The notes beneath the pieces are model-generated. The model searched no databases, was not told the DNA's origin, and saw only the letters and a list, made by a program, of their open reading frames with translations. Shown here one piece after another: positions 1 through 11,242 of a stretch of DNA of 64,000 nucleotides; position 1 is the stretch's first letter; each line of letters starts with the position of its first letter. Source of the stretch: Paraphoma chrysanthemicola (taxonomy: Eukaryota > Ascomycota > Dothideomycetes > Pleosporales > Phaeosphaeriaceae). The position numbers and the translations under genes were made by a program. Where the stretch lies: positions 124,001 to 188,000 of the forward strand of contig JAGMWG010000017.1 of the NCBI GenBank assembly GCA_020744225.1, written 5' to 3'.

Positions 1-106
1 TTCGTGTACTGACCGGCTACAGATATCTTTGTGTGAGATGTATAACATGGTGCAGCAGCTTCTGCGAACTTTCGATGTTGAGCTTGAGGCTCCGCGCCAG
101 GACTAG
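1..106 (+). CDS. Cytochrome P450, last exon only (gene cut by window edge)
   Basis: Bases 1-22 look like the 3' end of an intron: a CTGAC branch sequence near base 9 and an acceptor CAG at 20-22. The exon at 23-103 encodes 27 residues, starting ISLCEMYNMV and containing LLRTFDVEL, with a TAG stop at 104-106. This matches the C-terminal end of fungal P450s, where the helix after the heme-binding loop reads roughly 'N-I-S-L-x-E-(I/M)-x-K-(L/M)-x-P-Q-L-L-R-x-F-D-x-E-L'. The heme cysteine motif would lie just outside the window. P450s are heme monooxygenases, usually anchored in the ER. Family and substrate cannot be told from this piece. Confidence 0.72.
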   Translation, partial: SCTDRLQISLCEMYNMVQQLLRTFDVELEAPRQD

Positions 107-1880
107 ATTACCCATAAGTATTGGTTCCACTCGCCAAGCAACGTCAGGACACGCCTGTGGTTGAGAAAGACATCATAGAAAGTGACTCAGCAATGTGGAA
201 GAAGGTAGGACTGATGCATGAATGACAGTCCGCGTCGTGTAGCTGCTTGACAACAACGTCAAGAATATTGCCTCGTCACATCCAGCACTTCTTCGGTACT
301 TCAAAGGGCCGCAGCGTAACGTAAATTCGCTAAATCATGAGCCAACTGCGTGACGTCAACACGAAAGGGGAGTGTTGTACGAGAGAGCTGCGAGGGGTCG
401 ATCCAGTTCGCCTCGCCAGCCCTACCGGTGATCTTCCCGACAGCAATTTCCTCTCTTTCCGATGGCAAACAACGCGCCCGTCAAAACGTGATGCCATCAG
501 ACTGGGTGACTCTAGCGTATGGCGCTAGGCGGCGGCTCTAAGGAGCTGACAAAAGCCCAGCTGCTCGGCAGGGGTAAGAAGGCTCGGCAGGAGAACAAGA
601 TGAAATTAAGCTCGACAGAGTGCAGCACAGACAAGATGTATGTGCCGAGTGTGTGAAACGACCGACAAATCATGCCATGGCGGGCGGAGCGTCGCGCGCA
701 TTTTGTGGTCGCTGCCATTGCTCGGCTTGATTGGGATGGAAGCGCGATGTTGGATTTGGCTTCCTTGGACCAAGCCGGTAGACGTCTTGGATGGCGGCAT
801 GCAGATACCGATCACCACAGCCAGGGGTAGGAAGACGGGGAAACAGGAGCAGACATTTAGACAAAAGTGAGAGTTGCCTTAGCGACGTGCTCGCCACCAC
901 GTTGTGCGCTGTGGCACACGGCCTCGTGTCTGCGCAACTCGTAGCATGCGAGCGTCTCACCCCGGATGCTCGTGATGACTACCGTTGTCAGGGTCGTTCA
1001 CTGACAGTCAAGAATCATTTCTCAACCACGTCGTGTGAGCATTTGCACGACATGCGCATCGACGGCAGCCAAGGACGCCCCAGAGGAGGCTCCTCCAGCC
1101 AAGTATTGTTGCTCGTATTTTGAGTTATGTGGTGGACGTGATGAGTTTTCGGGGCCTCCTGCGGGACCAGAGTTCCGCTGCCATCCTGGCGTTCAATGTT
1201 CTTGGTAGTTTCAGGCTTTCAGCCCCGCCCTGGCCGCATCTGTCGACCGCGTCTGGATCGGGAAGAGTAGATGCAGCAGCGGAGCGCGACGATGAGGGTG
1301 CCTCGGGCGCGGAAAAATTGGTGCTGCTCGACGCTGCTCGTCTCTCTCCGCCCGCAACGTGCCGGCGGCGAGCCCTGGCCCCGCTGCTGTCTCCCATTGT
1401 GACCGTGCTATCATGACCCATGGTGACAGGAGGTGGAGTGATGCTGCAGAGCGGGTGCCGTCTCCACAAACGCCCAGGCACGAGGGATGCATAGTCAGGG
1501 GGCGGCCTGCCCTAACCGCGCCCCGGCCGTAATAGTCGAAACGGCCTTTCCTGGTTGGGTAATGGCTTCGGGTCGATCTGCACCTGCCGAGGCCATGGCT
1601 GCCCTAAATAGCATCAAAGACTTTCCAACCGCCAGGGCTGCTTCGCGAAGGCTTGCATGCCTAGCACGCTAGGCAAATTTCGCCTGTGTCATGCCTCGCG
1701 CCGGCGTCCCAGCGCCGAAATATATGTATTGGAACAGCCTTCCACGCTGCTGGTTACGGATCATCGTCCTACTCTTCTGAGCCCTCCCGCCAATCCGCAG
1801 GGTGTCGAAACTCCACGACTGGAAGTCCATTGACTTCTGTACATTCGCTTTTGCACAGTCTCTCGCTTTACGAAATTAAT
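107..1880. other. Intergenic region, no gene recognised
   Basis: About 1.8 kb between the P450 end and the polysaccharide deacetylase. It has several overlapping open frames on both strands, none with a recognisable domain, and they shadow one another, so I call no gene. The right end is presumably the promoter and leader of the deacetylase gene. Confidence 0.6.
1718..1730 (+). promoter_or_regulatory. Possible TATA element of the polysaccharide deacetylase gene
   Basis: An AATATATGTA stretch lies about 150 bp upstream of the start codon at 1881, in otherwise GC-balanced sequence. Position and composition fit a core promoter, but there is no other support. Confidence 0.25.
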
Positions 1881-4332
1881 ATGCGTGCTTCTATCCTAAT
1901 AGGCCTCACGGCCGCATTTGGCAACTCCGTGTATGCCGCCTGCTCTTCAGCTCTCAAGATCGACGACTTCTCCAAGTGGTCCACCAAGACCAACAGCTTG
2001 GGCGAGTGGACGAGCGGTATGGCCTTCCTGCATCACATGCCGATGCACAGGACTAATTATTGCAGATGACAGCTCCATGACCTCTATCTCCGCGTCTGGC
2101 GGCGTGCTCAGCTTCAAGCCCAAGTCTGGATCCTACTTTTACGAGACATTCCCTTGCCAAGCTGCCACGACCGCTGGCCTCAGCGGCATCCAGTTCACCA
2201 TCAAGGGCCCTGCCTCAGGCTCTGTTGTGATTGAGCTCCAGACCAAGGCCTCGTGCTCGGCTGGAAGCTACAGCTCCTACTACACTCAGGTCACCGGCTT
2301 GACCGGAAGCAGCCAGACCATTACCCTTCCCTTCACCGCATTCGCTGGTGCCAATGGAAATGCCGTCACCGGTATTGTGTGGTCTGGTTTCTCCTCGACA
2401 ACGGCAACCTGGACCCTATCTAGCGTTCAATTTGCCTGCACCGGCGGCTCTTCTCCTTCGATTGCCCCTTCTAGCTCGAAGCCTGCATCAAGCACCAAGC
2501 CTGCCTCTTCAAGCACCAGGGCTGCTTCCTCGAGCACCAAGCCTGCCTCAAGCGCAGTTTCATCGTCCATCAGCAAGGCTGCTGTTAGCTCCACCAGGGC
2601 ATCGAGCACGCTCCAGACAGCTGCGACGCCTTCTGGCACATGCTCGCCGCTGCTTATTGATGACTGGATCTCGCAGTCCCGTCTGACATTCATGTTCTAC
2701 AACGCCTTCAACTACCCGACCTCAACCGATGGCACTGTCCAGTCTATTACCGTTGGAAAGCCCAAGGCGAACCGCGTCGAGATTGTTCCCAAGACCGACG
2801 GCAGCTCCTACTTCTACAGCCAGTTCCCCTGCGTGAATGCTAAGAACAAGTACGGTGGTATCTCTCTCCGCATCAAGGCCCCTCAGGGTGCCACTCTTTC
2901 GGTACAGCTCGACTCGTCCAACACCTGTGACCCCACTGCCGCTGTCTCCGCAGGTCAATCCTCCACTGAGCTTGGCTGGACCTTTGACGGTACCGAGAAA
3001 CTTTACTTGATTCCCTTCTCCAAGTTTCCGTCGCTCAACACCGAGAAGCTTACGACCATTCTTTTCTCCGGGTTCTCTGGCACTGTCGAGTTTGGTCCTT
3101 TGGCATTCTACTGCGGTAGCACTGGAGAGTACATTCCCCCGCCTGTTGAGGGTGGTTCTGGCTCAAGCAGCACGGTTGCCGCGCCCAGCAATACCGCTGC
3201 CGCGACGCTCGTTGTCGACAAGTTTGCCAACGCGAACTCGAACGCTCTGGGCAACTGGCATGGTGGTGATGAGGGCATGACGCTCAACTACAACGGCGGC
3301 AAGCTCACCATCACCTCCCCTGACGCCGACTACTCCTTCTACACTCAGGTCTCTGGCACGTGCAGTGACTTTAACAAGTACAAGGGTTCATACCTTCATA
3401 TTGCCTACACTGGTACTACCAAGTTCACTGTTGCTCTGCAGCAACATAACCAGGGCTGCAATTCGGCTGTTGCTCCGTTCCCCGAGACATGGGACTCTGC
3501 CGAAGCTGAGCGTTATGCCAAGAACGGTAACATTTACATTCCCATGAGCCACTTCAACATTGACTTTTCGCGTGTCATTGGCTTCGCCCTCAAGGGTTTC
3601 CACACGACCGAGTCGGTCACTCTGTCCACGATTGAAATCGTTCCATCGGTGCCGGCAGGGTTTGGCATTCCGGCCAAGGACCAGACTGGCCAGCTTGTCT
3701 TTGCGTGCAAGCGGCCCAACTCTTTCGCATTTGCCATTGACGACGGTGTGCCGAATCTTGCCCAGGAGGTTCTCAAGATCATCCGTGAGGAGAACATCAA
3801 GGTTACCTTCTTCACCGTCGGCGCTCCCTTGCTGGACCAGTCCACCAATTTGACCAACGTCTACAAGGAGATGATGGCTGCCGGACATCAGCTTGCGCTG
3901 CACTCCTTCACCCACCCCAAGATGGAGTCTCTGCCTGACTACGCTGCCATTGACTGGGAGTACAACGAGGACATCAAAGCCATGAAGTCTCAGTTCAACG
4001 GCCTCGAGACGCCTTACTTCCGCCCGCCTTTTGGCAACGAGGGTGCTCGTATGCGCTCTCGTCTGGCCAAGGCCGTCGGCAGCAAGGCCACCATTACCAA
4101 CTGGTCGGTCGATGTTGAGGATTGGTTGTGGGCGGAGACGAGCACACCTGAGCAGCAGAAGGTTGCGTTCCAGCGTGACGTGAACAAGGGCGGCAACCTC
4201 GTCGTCCTCCACTACCTGTACCCGTCGACGGTCAGCTACCTGAGGGAGTTTATTCAGATTGCCAAGGCTACCGGCAAGCAGCTCATGCGCGTCGACCAGT
4301 GCATGATGGATCCCAGCGCACCTCCGCTATAG
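1881..4332 (+). CDS. Secreted modular polysaccharide deacetylase (NodB / CE4), chitin-deacetylase-like
   Basis: Two exons, 1881-2016 and 2066-4332 (intron 2017-2065: GTATGG donor, CTAAT branch, TGCAG acceptor), give 800 residues. The start at 1881 is preferred because it opens a hydrophobic signal peptide (MRASILIGLTAAFGNSVYA). Three related beta-sandwich-like modules follow, each opening with an I/V-D-D/K-F/W-type strand (about 20-170, 250-440, 460-590). Ser/Ala/Pro-rich linkers separate them. The C-terminal NodB domain shows motif 1 as AIDDGVP (Asp604-Asp605), motif 2 HSFTHP (His658, His662), motif 3 RPPFG (698-702), motif 4 SVDVEDW and motif 5 LVVLHY (His761). Metal-binding Asp-His-His and the catalytic Asp are therefore present, though motif 1 departs from the usual TFDDGP. 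CE4 enzymes remove acetyl groups from chitin or related polymers; the true substrate is unknown. It probably acts in the cell wall or outside the cell. Confidence 0.88.
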
Positions 4333-4835
4333 ATGCGGTGCATGTGTCGCGAGAGGGGAGGGGGGCTTATGGTGTGGTGTTGTGGCGTGTTTGGCGGAGA
4401 CGAAAAGGATTGGGAAGGGTCATTGCTATGCTGCTGGGAGGGACAAGGGATGAGTGTTGATATAATGCGCCTTGGAATAACGAGGCACCAACTACCACCA
4501 ATACAGTCTCCTATGAAGCCCTTGAGCTGTCGTGTCCATGTATGGAGTTTGAACACGTGATTGCATTTTCTACTTGCAGGTCCTCAGGTCCTCACACATG
4601 TCGTGACGAGAGGCTGTCTGCGTGGTGGGTGCTTGGAGCGTGGGCGGTCCTGGCTCGGCTTGTCTGAGAGAGGCAAGGCGGCGGAAAGGCCGTGGATGTG
4701 TCTTGGCGCCAGAAATTCCGCAGCTTGAATGCGAACTAGACTATCACGACGAAGAAGACGACGACGACGACTGAGACGGCCAGCCCACGCCCACGCACAT
4801 CCCCACGCACCACGCACACCGCACACCGCACAGCC
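4333..4835. other. Intergenic region with 3' end of the deacetylase gene and 5' leader of mrpl10
   Basis: About 500 bp with no supported gene. The last 100 bases before 4836 contain a (GAC/GAA)-rich run followed by a CCCACGCACAC-type repeat, probably the 5' leader of the next gene. Confidence 0.5.
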
Positions 4836-5960
4836 ATGCCGCCCCGATTGCAGGCCTCGCGCCTTGCCCGCTCGCTGCTGCTGGTGTCGCTTCCGAAGCA
4901 CACTGCGCCGGCCGCAGCCCTCGCGCCGTTGCTCGTGCCGGCCCAGCAGCGCTGTGCATCCATCCTGTCGTCGCTGTCGGACAACACGGGCGCGTACAAC
5001 AAGAAGATTCGGCGCGGTCGCGGGCCGGCGTCGGGCAAGGGCAAGACGGGCGGGCGAGGTCAGAAGGGCCAGCATGCGCACGGAAAGGTGCCGGCGGGCT
5101 TCGAGGGCGGCCAGACGCCGCTGTCCATCACGAAGCCGGAGAGGGGGAGGGGCAAGTACAACCCGTGAGTGCAGCGAGACACCGGAGGACGAAGGGGGAA
5201 GGCAGGACGTGGGCTGACACGGCGGCAGCTTCAAGGTCGACATGTCGCCCATCAACCTCGACCGCATCCAGTCGTGGATAGACCAGGGCCGTCTCGACCC
5301 GACCAAGCCCATCACCATGCGCGAGCTGCACCGGTCGCGCTGCCTGCACGGCGTCCGGCGCCACGGCGTGAAGCTGCTAGCAAGAGTAACCAGCGCCCGC
5401 CCCGCCAGTGACCCCGGCAAGCAGCAAGCAGCATGGCTAACACTGCGCCCCAGAACCCCGACCAATTGACCTCGCCCATCCACATTGTCGTGTCGCGCGC
5501 CTCGGCCGAAGCCATTGCGCGCATCGAGGCCCTGGGCGGCTCCGTCACCACGCGCTTCTACTCCCCGACCTCCATCAAGCGGGTCCTGCGCGGCGACTCC
5601 CACCCCACCGTCTCACTGCAGGCCGACAACGACCTCATCAGCCTCGCTTCCACCGCAACGCCCGCTCTCATCAACTCGCCCATTCTCTCGCAGCTGCAGT
5701 CGGCGAGCAGGAAGGAAGCCATGGCCGCGCTGATGAAGCAGCTCGGCTCCACCTACAAGTACCGACTGCCCGATGCCACCGCCAGAAAGGACATTGAATA
5801 CTACCGCGATCCGGCACACAGAGGCTATCTGGCATACACAGTAAAGGCCGGCGAGAGCCCGAGTTTGTTCTTCAAGCCTCCGGGCGAAGCCAAAGACCGC
5901 AAGAAACAGAGCGCCAGAAGAGACGCCGCCAAGGCTAGCGCTGACAACAGGCTCTTCTAA
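4836..5960 (+). CDS. mrpl10: Mitochondrial large-subunit ribosomal protein uL15m
   Basis: Three exons, 4836-5164, 5229-5385 and 5454-5960 (introns 5165-5228 and 5386-5453), give 330 residues, close to yeast Mrpl10. The Arg/Ala/Leu-rich N-terminus lacking acidic residues (about 1-40) looks like a mitochondrial presequence. The core shows the uL15 signature: a Lys/Arg/Gly-rich [19 protein letters not shown] segment, then GFEGGQTPL. The C-terminal half carries the uL15 fold ([20 protein letters not shown]). The second junction joins LLAR to NPDQLTSP, restoring the spacing normal for the family. The protein binds 23S-like rRNA in the mitoribosome. It is surrounded by unrelated genes. Confidence 0.93.
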
Positions 5961-6102
5961 GCCCTGGCCCATGTCCCCACAGGACATGTCTGTACTTTAT
6001 AATGTCAAATCAATCCAGACTACGGCACTTGCAGCCAGTGCCCGAGTTTGCTACGGACTCCACAGTGTTGTGATGATGCTCGCATGCGTCGTCCTACACA
6101 CA

Positions 6103-8761
6103 CTACATATTGTTCAAGAGTTGAATAGCCAGTTGCTTACATGATAGGCCTAATCCAGTGATTCCATGAGACTCAACGCGTTCTAGAACCAAGATTGCAA
6201 GATACCACAGCTCGGGTGCATAATGCATAAAGCCACATTGTTTCAGCAGCTTTTCACTTCCGCCTTCGCTGTCGGCATCTTCAGATGTGGATAACTCCGA
6301 ACGGTCACGTCTAGACCATGCCTGATGCCAGTTCACTAACCCTCGTCGAATCGATGCCAAGTGTGGTCCGTAGCCTTCGTGAGGCTGCAGCCGGTAAAGA
6401 AGAGAATTTAACGCTGTGTATGGACCCTTTCATCAGCATGCGTTCCAGAAGAGGGTCTCGATAACAGTTCATCCGTATAGCATGAGATTGGAATCCCTTT
6501 GATGATTTGAAACTTACTGGCTAGGATTGTGAATGAGTTTAGAATGCTCATTTGACTTAGCTGAGCCAAGAATATGGGACTAGCACTCTCATGGCAGATT
6601 GTGCTCGTGGTTTCGACAATCTGGAGCGGACGAACGACCGATAAGGACTGTTCTTCAGCTACAAGTATAGCAAAGCACTCTTCTGGTGACTTCGCATAAA
6701 AGGCTTCTTGGGAACAAGCGAAGTTCATGTTCAACTTGTAGACGGGCATCTTCTGCACGCAGTCGTGGAACAGAACAAGCGACGTGTCAAACAAGAACGT
6801 GTACACTACTATTCTTTCAGGAGCTCAGTTCTGTGTACATGGACAGCGCAAGTAAACTCATATGGGCGTCACATACCGGATTACTTCCTCCCGAAGACCA
6901 AACTCGGTCCATTTGAATGTGTCTAAATCGTTAATAGCCGGCTGTTCCATGTTCTGAATTGATGACGCCATGTCTTCGGCAGCCTGTTTACCTTATCAGC
7001 CTGTAGACCTTCCAAGGTTGGACTTCTGCGAAAGGAAGGATGAGACGTTTTGAGGCATACCACGGCAAGAACGTTATGACGGTACTTTTGTATTCTCCTT
7101 CCACAAGTCTCTCGAGCTTCCCAGTGTTGTAAACAACAGACATAGAACGCGGCCTGAACTGCGCCGAGCTTATCACGACTGATGGATATGCCACCCTCGG
7201 TAGTACCAGAGCTGGCCATGGGGCCAGTGTAAAGCAATTCATTCTCAAACACCACCTGCTCTGTAATGTCGAACCAAGCCCTTGCATTGAGCCGATCAGC
7301 TTCTTCAGAGGATATAGACGCACCGATAAGAACCATAACCATGACCAGCTCAGCGGGAGCCTTATGGAGGTCAAATGAAGGTTGATGTAATATCGGTGAG
7401 TTTCGATACCAACAGGTCCAGAACAAGGCTAGGAATCTTCGTATTGCCAGCGGACTGAACATTTGTAGACACATGGCTTCGAGGAAAGGAGACCAACTGG
7501 TCGTGATTATCGAATTTCGTGGTTTGTTGCAAACCGCCTGCTTGACTAGGCATGAAATTTCGTGTGTTCTCATGGCCAAGGGATCGGTCAGACAAATAGA
7601 CCCATGTAACGTTCGAGTGCTACTACGTAGCCTGCTCATAATTAACCGATATACCATTTGCCTTGAATAAACCATACTCACTCTGGCCGAGTGCAGCCGG
7701 AAAGATAATCGTCGACCCCGGTCAGGAGAGAAGTGTCGCGTAGTACAGAAAACTGATCCTGAAAGCGAATATCATGACTTGTTCTCGCCGCCGCTTCATC
7801 CTCGTGAGAAGCGTCTTTGTCGCGAATTTGCCGTCTGTGCATAACACTACCACACTCAAAGCAGGTTGTAAGACCTGTCTCCTGGGCGAAAGTAGACAAG
7901 AACTCAACTCTGAGATGGCCATCCACCATTGCAAGTAGCCCAGAAGATATGGTATCTGTGGCTTGTCCTTGCATAATCTGCGTTGTGAGTTGTATTTGAC
8001 GTGGGCCCGGAAAAGTCTGCTGTATATCCATATTCCAATCCCAGTCATCGAAACCCATGTTTACAAGCTCTGACACCTGCAGCTGAGGTGTCAAGTGTGC
8101 GCCGGTTGAGACGTGCTCCCAGAGATCTCCATCCGTTTGAGAGGTCTCACAGTCTTCGAACGGGGTGAGCCCAAACGACGTCAAGCTTGAGGCAGCTACC
8201 ATGCTGTTGGCAAAGTCTTGGTCTTCGAGGCTCGATAGGGCAGTAGAACGCGCTTCTTGATCGTCTGGACGATTGGCAGCTTCATGGTCTCTCCTAGAGT
8301 AAGAGCAAGTCTGTTTTTTTGACTGGCATGTAATACATGGCAGTTGCGAATTACACGCTTTTTTATGGAGGATGCAACGATCGCAAGACATGCGCTTTCT
8401 CCCTCGTTTGTCGGGTTTGGGACCAGAAAGATTTCTGGCATTTCCACAACGTTTACTACAAGTCTGCCAATGGCGCTTGCACACATCTCTGGGATATAGG
8501 CGTCAATAAGGGTGCCAAATTAAACTCCAGTGTGCAACTAACTTCCTTTTGAATGTTCGCCCGCAAAGATTGCATATAAACGGACGTTCTGGTGCGTCTT
8601 AATTCGTTAGACCAAGATGAACACAATGTTCAGATTATTCTTCTGTAACAAAGGTGGCCGCACATACGAGAAGACGTGTGCCGATGCAAGTGCTCTGCAC
8701 GGCCAAATGTTGACGGGCAGAAAGAGCAGCGGAGGACGCAATGATGCGATGTGCTCGCCAT
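6103..8761 (-). CDS. Transcription factor with two C2H2-type fingers plus a Zn2Cys6 cluster and fungal TF domain
   Basis: Seven exons on the minus strand: 8668-8761, 8543-8597, 7682-8488, 7061-7631, 6877-6983, 6518-6813 and 6103-6413. The frame closes exactly (2,241 nt, 746 residues). Exon 1 starts with MASTSHH and holds finger 1 (C-x2-C-x12-H-x3-H, completed across intron 1). The linker APERPF leads to finger 2 (C-x2-C-x12-H-x3-C) in exons 2-3. A Zn2Cys6 cluster C-x2-C-x6-C-x5-C-x2-C-x6-C begins at CDRC. The middle and C-terminal regions match the fungal-specific TF domain (FWTCWYRNSPILHQP, AAFYVCCLQHWE, FKWTEFGLREEVIR, YGPHLASIRRG). It should be a nuclear DNA-binding regulator. Introns 1 and 5 end in AAG rather than YAG, which lowers confidence in those two sites. 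The divergent monooxygenase gene is the obvious candidate target. Confidence 0.85.
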
Positions 8762-9274
8762 ATCTTTCGACGTTGACAACTAGCGTAATTGGATATCAAA
8801 ACTTCCGAGAGTTTGAATTTTAGAGGCGCAGACAGAGGAAAGGAAGAACGACGCAGCACCAATAGCCCCTGATTAGGATTCTGGGGAAGAAATTGCGGGG
8901 AAATCTGGGGTCACGGTCAAGTTGCACATTCCCCCCACATTTAAATTCCGACTCGGAAATCTCCCACAGTTGGCAAGAAGCGGCGCTAGTCTAGTGTTCA
9001 CATCTCTCGGCACAGGAGTTCGTCCGCGAACCGCGGCACACCCCAATATGGTGGCCATGTCATTGCTCTGTTGTCTAGCTGAGGCCATGGATTGCGACCC
9101 TATATATCACATGGCACATTGCTCGACACTTATAGTGAGCTCATGTTGCATTGTCACTAGCACTCAAGGTCCAAAATTCTGTCTTGGAACTATTTATTCC
9201 GTCTGGAACTTCTCTTTGCCACATTCTAGTGCTTCTCTTCAACTAGTTGCCTTGTTAGCTCCATCACCATCACT
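8762..9274. promoter_or_regulatory. Shared divergent promoter between the transcription factor and the monooxygenase
   Basis: The 513 bp between the two start codons is a bidirectional promoter. It contains a palindromic CCGCGG at 9031-9036 with TCCGCG just upstream (9023-9028), which resembles the CGG triplets bound by Zn2Cys6 proteins. A CTATATATCA element at about 9100 lies 170 bp before the monooxygenase start. The binding-site reading is inference. Confidence 0.4.
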
Positions 9275-11242
9275 ATGGAACCCCAAGACCCCTACAATCT
9301 CTTCACTCGCCGCCGACCTGGACAACCGTTCATCCCGGACGTCACGCTCAATGATCCTGCAAGTCGAAAGATTAAGGTCATTACTATCGGAGCCGGCCTT
9401 TGTGGTATCATGAACGCATACAACATCCAGAAAGAATGTTCAAATGTTGAGCATGTCGTCTACGACAAAAATCCTGATCTGGGCGGAGTCTGGTATGAAA
9501 ATACATATCCTGGCGTAGCTTGTGATGTTCCTAGTCACGCGTACTCTTTTCATTTCGCTCCCAACGTAAGCCTACCTGTCCGATTTGCAATTTTTGGTTG
9601 TTCGACCTGACGATACACAGGCTGATTGGCCAAAATTTCTCTCGCCAGGAAAAGACATTTGGAACTATTTCGACCAAGTTGCTACTGTCTTCAAGTTGAG
9701 GAAATACATGAAGTTCAATACAGAGGTTATCAGTGCTACATGGAATGAAAAGAAATCCAGGTGGTATGTCAAGATCAAGGACCACACCATTTTGGGAGAA
9801 GATGCCGAATCTGAAGATTGGTGCGACGTGCTTCTATACGCCACGGGCTTGCTGAACAACTGGAAGTGGCCTCACGTCGAGGGTCGCGAGTTATTCAAGG
9901 GCCGAGTTATCCATAGTGCCAACTGGCCTAAGGACTTCCAGGCAGAGCAGTGGAAAGACCAAAGAATAGCCGTAGTTGGCTCTGGTGCTTCTTCGATACA
10001 GGTGGTTCCGGCGCTGCAGCCGTACGTCATGCATCTTGACGTCTTCGTAAGATCTGTAAGTTATCCGTGCTTTCTTTTGTATGCTCCTGGAAATAGCTGA
10101 CATGAGCAGGCTGTCTGGTTTGTCCAACTGGTCGAGGGCTATCCACAGGATTATGCATACACACCAGCAGAGCGGAAGAAATTTCGTGAGCACCCTGAAC
10201 AATTGGTCAAACATGTGAAGTACTTCGAAGACCAGCTGAACGGAAAATGGGACGTAATGTTCAAGGGTAGCCAGTTTCAGGAATTTGCACAGAAGAAGTT
10301 CAAAGCACGGATGAGGAAGTTCATCAAGGATGACCGACTATTTGAAGGTATGTATTCAAGGATTACTTGAGCCACCAATCTCCAATCTAACATTTGAACA
10401 CAGGCTTCACACCGAAGTGGTCCTATGGCTGCAGAAGGGTCACACCTGGTGATCCTTACATATCTGCAATCCAGAAGCCCAATGTTGATGTTCATTTCAC
10501 TCCCCTTGCCACCATCACTCGCGATGGTGTCATTGGCGGTGACGGAATATTCCGCGAGGTGGACACAATCATCTGTGCTACTGGATTTGATGTGTCTTTC
10601 AAACCCCGCTTCCCCATCGTCGGTAGAAATGGAGTCTCCCTGAACGACAAATGGGACAAAGCTCCGCTTTCGTACTTCGGAGTAACGGTTCCAGACATGC
10701 CGAATTTCATGGTTCACGGTGGGCCGCCCAGTCCACTGCAGAACGGGACGCCATTGGGCTTCTTCCACGCCCTTGGCGACTATGCCATCCAAATGATCAA
10801 GAAAATACAATTTGAGGATCTCAAGTCCGTGGAGCCCAAAAAGGACGTCACCCGTAACTTCGGCGAACACTGTCAGGCCTGGGTCAAGGAATCAGTTTTT
10901 TCAGATGATTGCAACAGCTTTTACAAAGACGCAGGCCCCGAACTTTCCTCCATGTATGCCGGAAGCGTTCTTCACTACAGAGAGATGCTCAAAAATGTGA
11001 GATGGGAAGATTACCACATTCAGTACCGCGATCCAAGCCATATGTGGGCATTCATGGGCAACGGTTTCACTCTCCCGCAGAAACTGCCAGATATGGACTT
11101 GAGTCCTTATATTGAGGAGAAGAAGATTGACCCCGAGTGGATTACGGCGCTGCAATCTGGCAAAGGCATCAGAAAGCCTGTATTGAAAATAGGTGGCCCA
11201 CGACCACGCGATATGGTAAATGGGGTCAATGGGGTCCATTAG
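9275..11242 (+). CDS. FAD-dependent Baeyer-Villiger-type monooxygenase
   Basis: Four exons, 9275-9565, 9621-10055, 10110-10347 and 10404-11242, with introns of 55, 54 and 56 bp, give 600 residues. The first Rossmann motif GAGLCG lies at 39-44. GGVWYENTYPGVACDVPSH follows, typical of the BVMO FAD-binding region. The BVMO fingerprint F-x-G-x3-H-x3-W-P is exact (FKGRVIHSANWP, 189-200). A second nucleotide-binding motif GSGASS lies at 217-222. BVMOs use NADPH and O2 to insert oxygen next to a ketone, giving esters or lactones. The enzyme is probably soluble or peripheral. Substrate is unknown; fungal relatives act in steroid, cycloalkanone or polyketide metabolism. It is divergent from a regulator and followed by a quinone reductase, which suggests a small catabolic or secondary-metabolism module. 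Confidence 0.9.

Noticed and set aside
3388..4212. A 274-codon open frame antisense to the deacetylase NodB domain
   Set aside because: A shadow of the real gene: no domain, composition set by codon bias on the opposite strand.
4584..5603. A 339-codon open frame antisense to mrpl10
   Set aside because: It covers introns and exons of the clearly conserved uL15m gene on the other strand, is Arg-rich low-complexity and has no domain. It is a product of high GC.
6923..8484. Frame changes within the transcription factor gene, first read as frameshifts of a pseudogene
   Set aside because: Every change coincides with a GT...AG intron, and the joined frame closes exactly with conserved residues, so the gene appears intact.
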